NCBI RefSeq assembly: GCF_900107695.1
Contig: NZ_FNQP01000023.1
Coordinates: 1-48,424 of the forward strand
Direction: 5' to 3'
Source: Thiothrix caldifontis
GTDB taxonomy: Bacteria > Pseudomonadota > Gammaproteobacteria > Thiotrichales > Thiotrichaceae
Length of the DNA: 48,424 bases
The notes beneath the pieces are model-generated. The model made no database searches, was not told the origin of the DNA, and saw only the letters and a list, made by a program, of their open reading frames with translations. The stretch's first letter is position 1; every line of letters begins with the position of its first letter. The translations under genes and the position numbers were made by a program. Below, in pieces: positions 35,971 to 43,157 of the stretch.

Positions 35971-35985
35971 GCACTTATGTTGTGC
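35971..35985. promoter_or_regulatory. Putative NtrC enhancer site
   Basis: GCACTTATGTTGTGC fits the NtrC consensus GCAC-N7-GTGC, about 105-110 bases upstream of the predicted sigma-54 start, the usual enhancer distance. A half-site-like TTGGTGCA occurs near 36010. Confidence 0.65.
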
Positions 35986-36074
35986 TTTTTTGGCTTAGTT
36001 TGGGCAAGATTGGTGCAGTCGCGGCAGCATCCTTCTACAATCGCTTCAGATAATAACGAGAGCATAAACATACG

Positions 36075-36674
36075 ATGAAACTGTTCTACTCCCCCACTTC
36101 CCCCTACGCCCGCAAAGTGCGCATGGTTGCGATTGAAACCGGCTTAGCGGCACAAATTGACGTTATATCGGTTAACGTCGCGCAGGAACAACCCGAACTC
36201 TTCGCCGCCAACCCACTCGGCAAAGTCCCCGCGTTAGTGCTGGCAAATGGCGAAGCCTTGTTCGATAGCCCGGTGATTTGCCGTTATCTCGACAGCCTCA
36301 GTGGAAACACCCTACTTCCATTATCCGGCTGGCAACACTGGGAAATCTTGCGTTGGGAAGCCCTCGCCGACGGCTTAATGGATGCCGCCTACAACCGGGT
36401 GATGGAAGAACGCAGCCGCCCGGAACACGAGCGTTCCCCCGCTGCCATGGCTCGCTGGGAAACTGAAATTACCCGCACCCTACAGCATGTCGAAGCCCGC
36501 CTCGACACTTTGGGCGAACGCCTCACCTTGGCACATTTGGCGTTGGGTGCTGCCCTCGGGTATCTGGAATTCCGTTTGCCGCACCTGTTGCAAGCCGCTG
36601 CTTACCCGCAAATGTTGGCATGGTATGCGCCATTCCGCGAACGTCCTGCGATGCAAGCCACCCAACCCTCGTAA
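36075..36674 (+). CDS. Glutathione S-transferase
   Basis: 199 residues. Thioredoxin-like N domain beginning KLFYSPTSPYARKVRMVAIE with the active-site Ser/Pro region, PLGKVPALVLANGEALFDSP (cis-Pro and glutathione Ser) and a helical C domain with LTLAHLALGAALGYLEFRLP. No Cys in the SPYARK site, so Ser-type. Twenty bases upstream of ogt and probably co-transcribed. It diverges from nrtA across the 366-base regulatory region. Confidence 0.9.
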   Translation: MKLFYSPTSPYARKVRMVAIETGLAAQIDVISVNVAQEQPELFAANPLGKVPALVLANGEALFDSPVICRYLDSLSGNTLLPLSGWQHWEILRWEALADGLMDAAYNRVMEERSRPEHERSPAAMARWETEITRTLQHVEARLDTLGERLTLAHLALGAALGYLEFRLPHLLQAAAYPQMLAWYAPFRERPAMQATQPS

Positions 36675-36693
36675 AAACCACCGGAGGCAGCCA

Positions 36694-37176
36694 ATGAATA
36701 CTTGTGTTGAAACATGGGAATCGCCCATCGGCACGTTGCATATCGCCGCAACCGACTATGCATTGTGTGCCGTGGCTTTCGATAGTCTGTGGCAACGCAT
36801 CCGCACCACCTTGGGTAACGTGCAAACACAAAGCAATACCCTAACCCAAACAACCATTCGTCAATTGCAAGCCTATTTTGCCGGAACACGCCACTGCTTC
36901 GCGTTACCGCTGGAACTGCATGGCACCAATTTTCAACTGCGCACTTGGCAAGCCTTGCGTGAGATTCCCTATGGCGAAACCCGCAGTTATTCCGAACAAG
37001 CGCAAATGATTGGACAACCACAAGCGGTGCGGGCGATTGGGCATACCAACGGGTTGAATCCGATCAGCATTATCGTGCCTTGCCATCGAGTGATTGCCAA
37101 ATCCGGCAAGCTTGCTGGCTACGCGGGTGGATTGGCGGCAAAGGCATATTTGCTGGCGTTGGAGGCTAATGCTTAG
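36694..37176 (+). CDS. ogt: Methylated-DNA--[protein]-cysteine S-methyltransferase
   Basis: 160 residues. Removes O6-alkyl groups from guanine in a suicide reaction on the Cys of IIVPCHRVIAKSGKL. The helix-turn-helix region QLRTWQALREIPYGETRSYS with the Arg finger (AVRAIGHTNGLNPI) is present. The ATG at 36694 has GGAGG seven bases upstream. The stop overlaps the convergent PaiB gene by 11 bases. Confidence 0.93.
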   Translation: MNTCVETWESPIGTLHIAATDYALCAVAFDSLWQRIRTTLGNVQTQSNTLTQTTIRQLQAYFAGTRHCFALPLELHGTNFQLRTWQALREIPYGETRSYSEQAQMIGQPQAVRAIGHTNGLNPISIIVPCHRVIAKSGKLAGYAGGLAAKAYLLALEANA

Positions 37177-37771
37177 CTAAATGTTTTGCCATTAAATCTG
37201 CCACCTCGCGCTCGTTTTCCCCGCTACTGGCCTCAAGGGCTTGCATGACATTGTGCTGATCTGCTGCACTGCGGTTCTGGCTGAGTTTGTATTTGGCTTG
37301 CAGCGATTCGATGGTGATTTCAAAACCAACGATAGCTTCCAGCAGTTTGGCGGGGTAGCTGGGAATCCAAGCGTTTGGGGTATCGCCTTCGTAGTGATGG
37401 CTGAGGCGTTCCACTTGTGTTTGCAGCCATGCGGTATCGTGGATGACGCGGACAGTGCCATAAACATGCACAGCAGTGTAATTCCAAGTGGGTACGCCTG
37501 CGCCTTCGTACCATGTGGGTGAAATGTAGGCGTGTGCGCCTTGGAAGATTGCCAACACCTGCGGGTTTGCTGCCAAGTGCTGCCATTGTGGGTTGGCTTT
37601 GGCAAGATGACCGGACAGCGTGAGTGTGCCGCCCTGCTCCAGCAGAAACGGGATGTGGCTGGCGAAGGGAACGCCTGCCTCCACTGTGACCAGCGTACCA
37701 AATGCATTGGCTTGGATGAAGCGCAAGATTTCGGCTCGGTCGTGTTCGGCAAAGTGTTGGGGGATGTACAT
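37166..37771 (-). CDS. paiB: FMN-binding negative transcriptional regulator, PaiB family
   Basis: 201 residues. Opening MYIPQHFAEHDRAEILRFIQ and the stretch GTLVTVEAGVPFASHIPFLL, then AYISPTWYEGAGVPTWNYTAVHVYG and KLLEAIVGFEITIESLQAKYKLSQNRS, are the family hallmarks. Split-barrel flavin-binding fold. In Bacillus PaiB acts with the acetyltransferase PaiA in repressing sporulation and protease genes; here GNAT genes lie immediately upstream, echoing that pairing. Confidence 0.92.
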   Translation of the reverse strand: MYIPQHFAEHDRAEILRFIQANAFGTLVTVEAGVPFASHIPFLLEQGGTLTLSGHLAKANPQWQHLAANPQVLAIFQGAHAYISPTWYEGAGVPTWNYTAVHVYGTVRVIHDTAWLQTQVERLSHHYEGDTPNAWIPSYPAKLLEAIVGFEITIESLQAKYKLSQNRSAADQHNVMQALEASSGENEREVADLMAKHLAKH

Positions 37772-37787
37772 GAGAACTCCGATACGG

Positions 37788-37895
37788 CTAAAGCAACGTT
37801 TTCAGCTTGCGCCCGCCAGTGATGGCGAAGCCTTCGCGCTCATAAAATGCGAGGGTACGTTCAAACGTTTGCAAGATATGTTGAGGTCGTCGCTC
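37788..37895 (-). pseudogene. Remnant of a GNAT acetyltransferase C-terminus
   Basis: Minus-strand codons right after the stop of the GNAT gene at 37896 encode RPQHILQTFERTLAFYEREG and then GFAITGGRKLKTLL before a stop at 37790. The AFYEREGF pattern is the C-terminal signature of many GNAT enzymes. The remnant is in the same frame as the preceding GNAT gene, separated only by its TGA. No start codon or N-terminal part is present. Confidence 0.55.
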
Positions 37896-38351
37896 TCATA
37901 CCGGAAGGGGGAAATGGAAAACAAAAAATTGTTCATCACGCTTCCAACCAGCGGATTGATAAAGGGCTTGGGCTGTTTCGTTGGTTATTGCCGTTGATAG
38001 CGAAACGCGGACAGCACCTAGCGTGTTTGCAAATGCAATGGCAGCAGACAGCAGTTTTGAGGCAACCCCTTTACGGCGCGACTGTTCCTGTACAAAAAGA
38101 TCATTCAGTATGAACGTGCGAGCAAGCGATACCGAAGAAAAACTTGGGTAAAGCTGGGTGAACCCAATAGGTGTTTGCCCCTCAACAGCAAGGAACAGGG
38201 CTGAATCGCCATGATTAAAACGATCCAACAGAAACGCCCACACCGCTTGGGCATCACTTGCCCGACCGTAAAACTGACGGTAGCCATCAAACAACGGTAC
38301 GAGCGCATCAAGATCAGATAAAGTGGCCTGACGAACAGTTACGGTATTCAT
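37896..38351 (-). CDS. GNAT family N-acetyltransferase
   Basis: 151 residues. The acetyl-CoA site is seen in LNDLFVQEQSRRKGVASKLL (R-R-K-G-V-A pattern) and the C-terminal NETAQALYQSAGWKRDEQFF. N-terminus VTVRQATLSDLDALVPLFDG is typical. It appears complete, so the in-frame GNAT-like codons downstream belong to another gene. Substrate unknown. Minus-strand, between the transglutaminase-like gene and paiB. Confidence 0.88.
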   Translation of the reverse strand: MNTVTVRQATLSDLDALVPLFDGYRQFYGRASDAQAVWAFLLDRFNHGDSALFLAVEGQTPIGFTQLYPSFSSVSLARTFILNDLFVQEQSRRKGVASKLLSAAIAFANTLGAVRVSLSTAITNETAQALYQSAGWKRDEQFFVFHFPLPV

Positions 38352-38372
38352 TTTCTCTTTAATTTCCTTGTT

Positions 38373-38945
38373 TCAAATCGATTCAGCATCTGGCAGATTT
38401 TCATAAACCTGTTCGATAGTTTCGCTGTTTGCCAGCACCCGCACAACCGTTGGTAGCGGCTCGGCAAAAATCCCCGGCAAATCCTGCTCATGCGGATTCA
38501 ACAGCGGAAATGCCAGTTGTTCGATAGGCGGGAAAAATTCAGCAGCCACGCCCGGTTTATTGCCCCGCGCATCGACCCGATACCAGCCGTATTCTGGCAA
38601 GTAGAGCGCATTCAGCCCGTGCAGGCAAAACGGTGGTTGGTCGGTAATGGTCAAACGCTGGTAACACAAGCCCGCTGGAATGCTATTCGCCCGCAATAAC
38701 GCTGCCAGCAAGTGGCTTTTGGCGTAGCAATAGCCCGTGCCATGTTGCAATACCTCCGACGCTTTGCACGTCACCGGATTCAGGCGGTAATCCCAACTGT
38801 GCTTAATGTGGTCGCGAACAAACTCGAAACACGCTTTGGCAATGGCTTCGGGTGTGGTGCAACCTGCCGCTAACGCTTGGGCTTGTGCCAACACTTGCGG
38901 GTGTTGCCAGTCGATGTAGTGGCTGCTGGTTAAGAATGCTTGCAT
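38373..38945 (-). CDS. Transglutaminase-like family protein
   Basis: 190 residues. The Cys-His-Asp triad is visible: GTGYCYAKSHLLAALLRANS (Cys), CLHGLNALYLPEYG (His) and WYRVDARGNK (Asp). Family members are papain-fold cysteine hydrolases or transferases; no signal peptide, so cytoplasmic. The start overlaps the end of the PPOX gene by 16 bases, so the two are translationally coupled. Confidence 0.85.
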   Translation of the reverse strand: MQAFLTSSHYIDWQHPQVLAQAQALAAGCTTPEAIAKACFEFVRDHIKHSWDYRLNPVTCKASEVLQHGTGYCYAKSHLLAALLRANSIPAGLCYQRLTITDQPPFCLHGLNALYLPEYGWYRVDARGNKPGVAAEFFPPIEQLAFPLLNPHEQDLPGIFAEPLPTVVRVLANSETIEQVYENLPDAESI

Positions 38946-39481
38946 AAAACCCCCGTCGGCTTACCATCCAACGTCACCTGATTTTTCTCCGCCCAATACG
39001 CCCGGATACCCTCCTCACCTTTCTTCGCCGCCCAATCACGCAACAAATCACGCTCGCCCTGATAGTCAAACAAGGGAACAGCCATGCCGCAGGAGGTTTG
39101 CACGATCTCGACATTCAACACGAATACCTGCCGCGCCCCCGGAATCGGCTCAAATTTACCGTACCATTGCGCCCATTCTGCATCATGCTGATGGTAAACC
39201 GTGGCAGTGCCGTACAAGCGCAGGATCAGCGGATTGCCTTCAAACGCGCAAAACATCAGCGTCATGCGCCCATTTTCCTGTACATGCGCCGCCGTTTCAT
39301 TGCCGCTGCCCGTCACGTTCAGCCATGCAACGGTGGAGTCGTCCAACACCCGCAACGAATCCATGCCTTTGGGCGAAAGGTTAACATGCCCCGCTTCGGG
39401 TGCAGTGCTAACAAAGAAGATTTTCTGTTCGCAGATGAAACGGGTCTGCCGTTCGTTCAGGGTGTCGAAGCGTTGTGCCAT
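38930..39481 (-). CDS. Pyridoxamine 5'-phosphate oxidase family protein
   Basis: 183 residues with a split-barrel flavin-binding fold: FICEQKIFFVSTAPEAGHVN, SPKGMDSLRVLDDSTVAWLN, GNETAAHVQENGRMTLMFCA and QTSCGMAVPLFDYQGER. This is the PPOX-putative subfamily of uncertain substrate (F420 or FMN-dependent), not PdxH itself. Overlaps the transglutaminase-like gene. Its upstream region is the 76-base gap to nasS. Confidence 0.85.
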   Translation of the reverse strand: MAQRFDTLNERQTRFICEQKIFFVSTAPEAGHVNLSPKGMDSLRVLDDSTVAWLNVTGSGNETAAHVQENGRMTLMFCAFEGNPLILRLYGTATVYHQHDAEWAQWYGKFEPIPGARQVFVLNVEIVQTSCGMAVPLFDYQGERDLLRDWAAKKGEEGIRAYWAEKNQVTLDGKPTGVLCKHS

Positions 39482-39557
39482 GATGATGAATCCGTCAGTC
39501 GAGGAAGCATGACTTTACCAAATACCATGACCACTCAACCATTCATCACAGAAAATT

Positions 39558-40736
39558 CTACCCCAAGCGTAACCGTTCCAACGCCACGTAACTATTCCCC
39601 ATCGCTATCGGCTGGCTGGCATCGCGCAACACCCACGGCGCGAGGCAATGCACTGACGACAAATAATCCACCGTCGGATACGGTAAGCTCAGAGTTTCAG
39701 CCGCCAAACGGTACAACGGTGTGCAATACACCTTCGCCAACAGTGCCACAGGATCGGCGGGCAAGGTTGCCAACTGACCCGTGGCGTGCATTTGCGCCAA
39801 AAAGTACGCGCCGTGCGAATGCCAGGGGAAATTGGCGGCATAACGCGCAAACACGTTGAAATCGGGCAGCAAACGTTCCGGCTCATCCGGCGCGTAACGG
39901 TAACGCCCCAGCAACGGCGGCTGAATCAAGGCAAGCGGCACATCCAAATATTCCGGTCGGGTTAGTAATTCAGCAATCCGCACGCGATTATGCGGCTCTT
40001 CCAACCAGTGCGCGGCTTCGAGCAAGGCACACAGCAAGGCTTGATGCGTTTCGGGGTTGGCTTCTGCCCATGCTTGGGTGACACCCAGCACTTTTTCGGG
40101 GCCATTGTTCCACAAATCGTAACTGGTAACGGCAACCTGTCCAATACCCCGGCTGACGGCTTGCTGATTCCACGGTTCGCCCGCGCAGTAGCCGTCAATC
40201 TGACCTTGCGCCAAGGATTCGACCATTTGCTGCGGGGGAATCACGCGAATTTCCACATCCTGCCCCAACACCAGACCGCCATCCTGCAACCATGCCTGCA
40301 ACAGGTAATGGTGCTGCGAAAAAGGATAAACGCAGCCGAACACCAGTTTACGCGGCGTTTGCGCACTTAAAAGATGCTTGAGACCGTGTGAACGCACCGG
40401 AGAGGTGCATAATGCTTGCGGGTAATGTTGCCGAATGGCTTCCATCAACGGGCTGGCGACGGTAATCGCGCTGCCATTCAAACCAAGGCTGAAGGCTGCT
40501 TGCATGGGAATGCCCAAGCCGTCGATGCCCAACGTTGCCGCCAAAGGCATGGGGGCAAGCATGTGTGCCGCATCCAGCTCGCCGAACGCCACCCTGTCAC
40601 GAATATTTGCCCAAGACACTTCCCGCTGCAAGGTGACGTGCAGGCCGTATTTTTCAAAGAAACCGCGCTCCAATGCCGCTACCAGCACGGCGCAGTCGGT
40701 GAGGGGCAAAAAGCCGATGCGTAACTCTTGTTTCAT
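39558..40736 (-). CDS. nasS: Nitrate sensor NasS (NrtA-like, cytoplasmic)
   Basis: 392 residues with the NrtA/CmpA fold ([79 protein letters not shown]) but no signal peptide. In Azotobacter, Paracoccus and Pseudomonas, NasS binds NasT and releases it when nitrate or nitrite is bound. The start overlaps the nasT stop (TGATG), so both are made together in fixed ratio. It is a paralogue of the nrtA product encoded nearby. Confidence 0.9.
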   Translation of the reverse strand: MKQELRIGFLPLTDCAVLVAALERGFFEKYGLHVTLQREVSWANIRDRVAFGELDAAHMLAPMPLAATLGIDGLGIPMQAAFSLGLNGSAITVASPLMEAIRQHYPQALCTSPVRSHGLKHLLSAQTPRKLVFGCVYPFSQHHYLLQAWLQDGGLVLGQDVEIRVIPPQQMVESLAQGQIDGYCAGEPWNQQAVSRGIGQVAVTSYDLWNNGPEKVLGVTQAWAEANPETHQALLCALLEAAHWLEEPHNRVRIAELLTRPEYLDVPLALIQPPLLGRYRYAPDEPERLLPDFNVFARYAANFPWHSHGAYFLAQMHATGQLATLPADPVALLAKVYCTPLYRLAAETLSLPYPTVDYLSSVHCLAPWVLRDASQPIAMGNSYVALERLRLG

Positions 40737-41320
40737 CAGAATTTCCCCCCCAGCAAGGCCATGGCTGCGACGAAATTGCGGGCAGCTTCGCCGATTTTCA
40801 TATTGCGATCCATCGCCATTTTGCGCAGGAGTTGGTATGCCTCTTCTTCCGTCAGGTTGCGGTGCTGCATGAGGATGCCCTTGGCTTTATCCACATCTTT
40901 GCGGTCTTGCAGACGCGATTTGTAGTCTTCCAGCTCATCTTTGAGCTTTTGGTGTTCTTGAAAGCGGGCAATCGCCACTTCCAACACCGATTTCAGGCGT
41001 TTTCCGGGCAAATCATCAACGATGTAGGCACTAACTCCGGCACTAATGGCGGCGCGAGTGGTGTCAAGGTCGCTTTGTTCGGCAAAAAATACGATGGGTT
41101 TAGGCATTTCGCGGCTGACATTGCGCAGCGATTCCAGCGTATCGCGGTCGGGGCTTTGCATGTCGATGAGGATAATATCGGGCTGGTGGGTACGCACGGC
41201 GGCGAGCAAGTTTTCACCCTGTCCGACGCGGATTATGTGGGCGTAACCAGCGGCAAGGAGCGCGACTTCGAGACTCGCGGAACGGTCGGGGTCTTGATCG
41301 ACCAACATCAGTTTGTGCAT
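40736..41320 (-). CDS. nasT: ANTAR-domain antiterminator NasT
   Basis: 194 residues from the ATG at 41320 (AAGG five bases upstream). Receiver domain with LMLVDQDPDRSASLEV, candidate phosphoacceptor Asp in IILIDMQSPDRDT, and a C-terminal ANTAR domain (DVDKAKGILMQHRNLTEEEA, then MDRNMKIGEAARNFV). Binds two-hairpin leader RNAs to prevent termination. The leader found at 35731-35868 upstream of nrtA is an obvious target. Upstream on the minus strand TTGGTC and TTATAA with 16-base spacing could be a sigma-70 promoter. Confidence 0.9.
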   Translation of the reverse strand: MHKLMLVDQDPDRSASLEVALLAAGYAHIIRVGQGENLLAAVRTHQPDIILIDMQSPDRDTLESLRNVSREMPKPIVFFAEQSDLDTTRAAISAGVSAYIVDDLPGKRLKSVLEVAIARFQEHQKLKDELEDYKSRLQDRKDVDKAKGILMQHRNLTEEEAYQLLRKMAMDRNMKIGEAARNFVAAMALLGGKF

Positions 41321-41508
41321 GTGAACCTTGTTATAAGCAACGGCTAATATAAGACCAATGCAAAAATTACGCCATTTTGCGACAACATAATTCTCATAAG
41401 CGCCCGATGACACCACGCAACATTAAGCAACTGAGTTGATGCCTTTTGTCACCCCGCTGTCATGCGTACTGGCTTACACTGGCAATATCCACACAGGAGG
41501 GATGTGCT

Positions 41509-42108
41509 ATGCCCCGAAAAATCCTCATCATCAACGGCTCCTACCGCCCCAACGGTGTAACTGACCAGACGCTCGCGCTGATGGCAGACACCCTGCACGC
41601 CCACGACGCCTGCTGCGAAACCATCAGCTTGCGTGATTACCCGATTGAGTTCTGCCTGAACTGCCGCGAATGCACCCAACAGCCGGGAACAGCGCCGGGC
41701 AAGTGCGTCCAGCACGACGGGATGCAGGCGCTGGTGGACAAGATTGAAGCTGCCGATGCCTACATCCTCGCCTCCCCCACCAATTTCGGTGGCGTGACGG
41801 CGCTGTTCAAGCGTTTCATGGAACGGCTGGTGATGTACGCCTACTGGCCTTGGGGTGCGCACGCCCCCAAAAACCGCAAAGCCGGGTTGCCCAAGAAAAA
41901 AGCTGTGCTGGTGGCTTCTTCTGCCGCACCCGGCCTGCTGGGGCGCTGGGTATTTGGCACGTTGCCGCAACTGAAACAAACCGCACAAGTTATCGGCGCT
42001 GCCCCCGTCGGCAAGCTGTTTACCGGGCTGGTCAGTCAGGAACCGCACGTCAACCTGCCGGAATCCGTGCAACGCAAGGCCAGTGCACTGGCGCTGAAAT
42101 TGCTGTGA
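41509..42108 (+). CDS. NAD(P)H-dependent FMN reductase / iron-sulfur-flavoprotein-like flavodoxin
   Basis: 199 residues. Flavodoxin-like FMN site RKILIINGSYRPNGVTDQTL and ASPTNFGGVTALFKRFMERL. The cysteines in FCLNCRECTQQPGTAPGKC resemble the compact Cys motif of iron-sulfur flavoproteins, though spacing is not identical. Ends in a hydrophobic LL. The ATG at 41509 has GGAGG about ten bases upstream; an earlier in-frame start exists without a site. Electron-transfer partner unknown. Confidence 0.82.
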   Translation: MPRKILIINGSYRPNGVTDQTLALMADTLHAHDACCETISLRDYPIEFCLNCRECTQQPGTAPGKCVQHDGMQALVDKIEAADAYILASPTNFGGVTALFKRFMERLVMYAYWPWGAHAPKNRKAGLPKKKAVLVASSAAPGLLGRWVFGTLPQLKQTAQVIGAAPVGKLFTGLVSQEPHVNLPESVQRKASALALKLL

Positions 42109-42193
42109 CGTTGCCCCGACATAGGCAAGGTAGATTTGCTGCCACCGCTTGATCGGGGCAGAATGGGCAGATCGTATTTTCAGGAGTTTCACC

Positions 42194-42589
42194 ATGCGAA
42201 TCCTTCACACCATGCTGCGCGTCGGCGATCTGGAACGCTCGATTGCGTTTTACACCAACGTCCTCGGTATGCAACTGCTGCGCCGCAAGGACTACCCGGC
42301 GGGCGAATTCACTCTTGCCTTCATCGGTTATGGCGACGAAACCGACCAGACCGTGCTGGAACTGACCTACAACTGGGGCGTGGATCAGTACGAACTGGGT
42401 ACGGCGTTTGGGCATATCGCGCTGGAAGTGCCGGATGTGTACGCCGCCTGCGAGAAAATGCGGGCAGCGGGCGGCAAGATCATCCGCGAAGCCGGGCCGA
42501 TGAATGCGGGTACGACCATCATCGCCTTCCTCGAAGACCCGGATGGTTATCAGATTGAGCTGATTGGTGAGAAGCATCAGCGTGGTTGA
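42194..42589 (+). CDS. gloA: Lactoylglutathione lyase (glyoxalase I)
   Basis: 131 residues, normal length. Metal ligands: His in [18 protein letters not shown], Glu in [12 protein letters not shown], His in [18 protein letters not shown] and Glu in [13 protein letters not shown]. The isomerase of the glutathione-dependent methylglyoxal pathway, Ni-type by length. AGGAG lies 7-8 bases before ATG. GloB, missing from its usual place near rnhA, is not in the window. Confidence 0.95.
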   Translation: MRILHTMLRVGDLERSIAFYTNVLGMQLLRRKDYPAGEFTLAFIGYGDETDQTVLELTYNWGVDQYELGTAFGHIALEVPDVYAACEKMRAAGGKIIREAGPMNAGTTIIAFLEDPDGYQIELIGEKHQRG

Positions 42590-42596
42590 GGCGGGC

Positions 42597-43010
42597 ATGA
42601 TCCGCTACAAGGTCAACGCGCCTGTTGCGGTAGAGCAGTTCATCGACGTGTTGCGGCGTTCCACCTTGGGCGAACGCCGCCCCATCGACGACCGCGAGTG
42701 CATGGAAGGCATGGTGAACAACAGCAACCTGCTGGTGACAGCGTGGGATGGCGATAAACTGGTGGGCGTGGCGCGTTCTATGACCGACTTCCATTACGCC
42801 TGTTACCTGTCTGATCTGGCGGTTGACCAAGACTACCAGCGGCAGGGCATCGGCAAACAATTGCAAATCCTCACCCAGCAGCAATTGGGCAGGCATTGCA
42901 AGCTGATACTGATTGCGGCTCCGGCGGCGAATGCGTATTACGGGCGGATTGGGTATACGCAGATGCCGCGTTGTTGGGTGCTGGATGGGGATCAAAGTTT
43001 GAAGTCTTGA
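42597..43010 (+). CDS. GNAT family N-acetyltransferase
   Basis: 137 residues. Short compact GNAT domain with the acetyl-CoA motif LAVDQDYQRQGIGKQLQILT and C-terminal APAANAYYGRIGYTQMPRCW. The ATG at 42597 has GAGG six bases upstream and lies 8 bases after the gloA stop, so it is in an operon with gloA; an upstream in-frame start at 42564 overlapping gloA is possible. Substrate unknown. Confidence 0.87.
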   Translation: MIRYKVNAPVAVEQFIDVLRRSTLGERRPIDDRECMEGMVNNSNLLVTAWDGDKLVGVARSMTDFHYACYLSDLAVDQDYQRQGIGKQLQILTQQQLGRHCKLILIAAPAANAYYGRIGYTQMPRCWVLDGDQSLKS

Positions 43011-43052
43011 TTGGTACTCGAAAGAGGCATTGCTGATCTTCCCGCACCATTC

Positions 43053-43080
43053 ACTACTTTTTCGATAAGAAAAATGTAGT
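43053..43080. repeat. Inverted repeat upstream of the Gabija-like operon
   Basis: ACTAC-TTTTTC (43053-43063) and GAAAAA-t-GTAGT (69-80) form an 11-bp stem with a one-base bulge and 5-base loop, 43 bases after the GNAT stop and 78 bases before gajA. It could terminate the gloA-GNAT transcript or serve as an operator. Confidence 0.45.
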
Positions 43081-43157
43081 CCGCATGATGCTGGCTAATT
43101 TTCTGGCTTGATGGTAAATTGGCGTCCACAGTGTCAAACGATGTAAGTGGGCTTTCC

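Noticed and set aside
41449-42598. Minus-strand frames of 248 and 182 codons opposite the flavoprotein and gloA
   Set aside because: GC-rich genes give open antisense frames; both sense genes have strong motifs and ribosome-binding sites.
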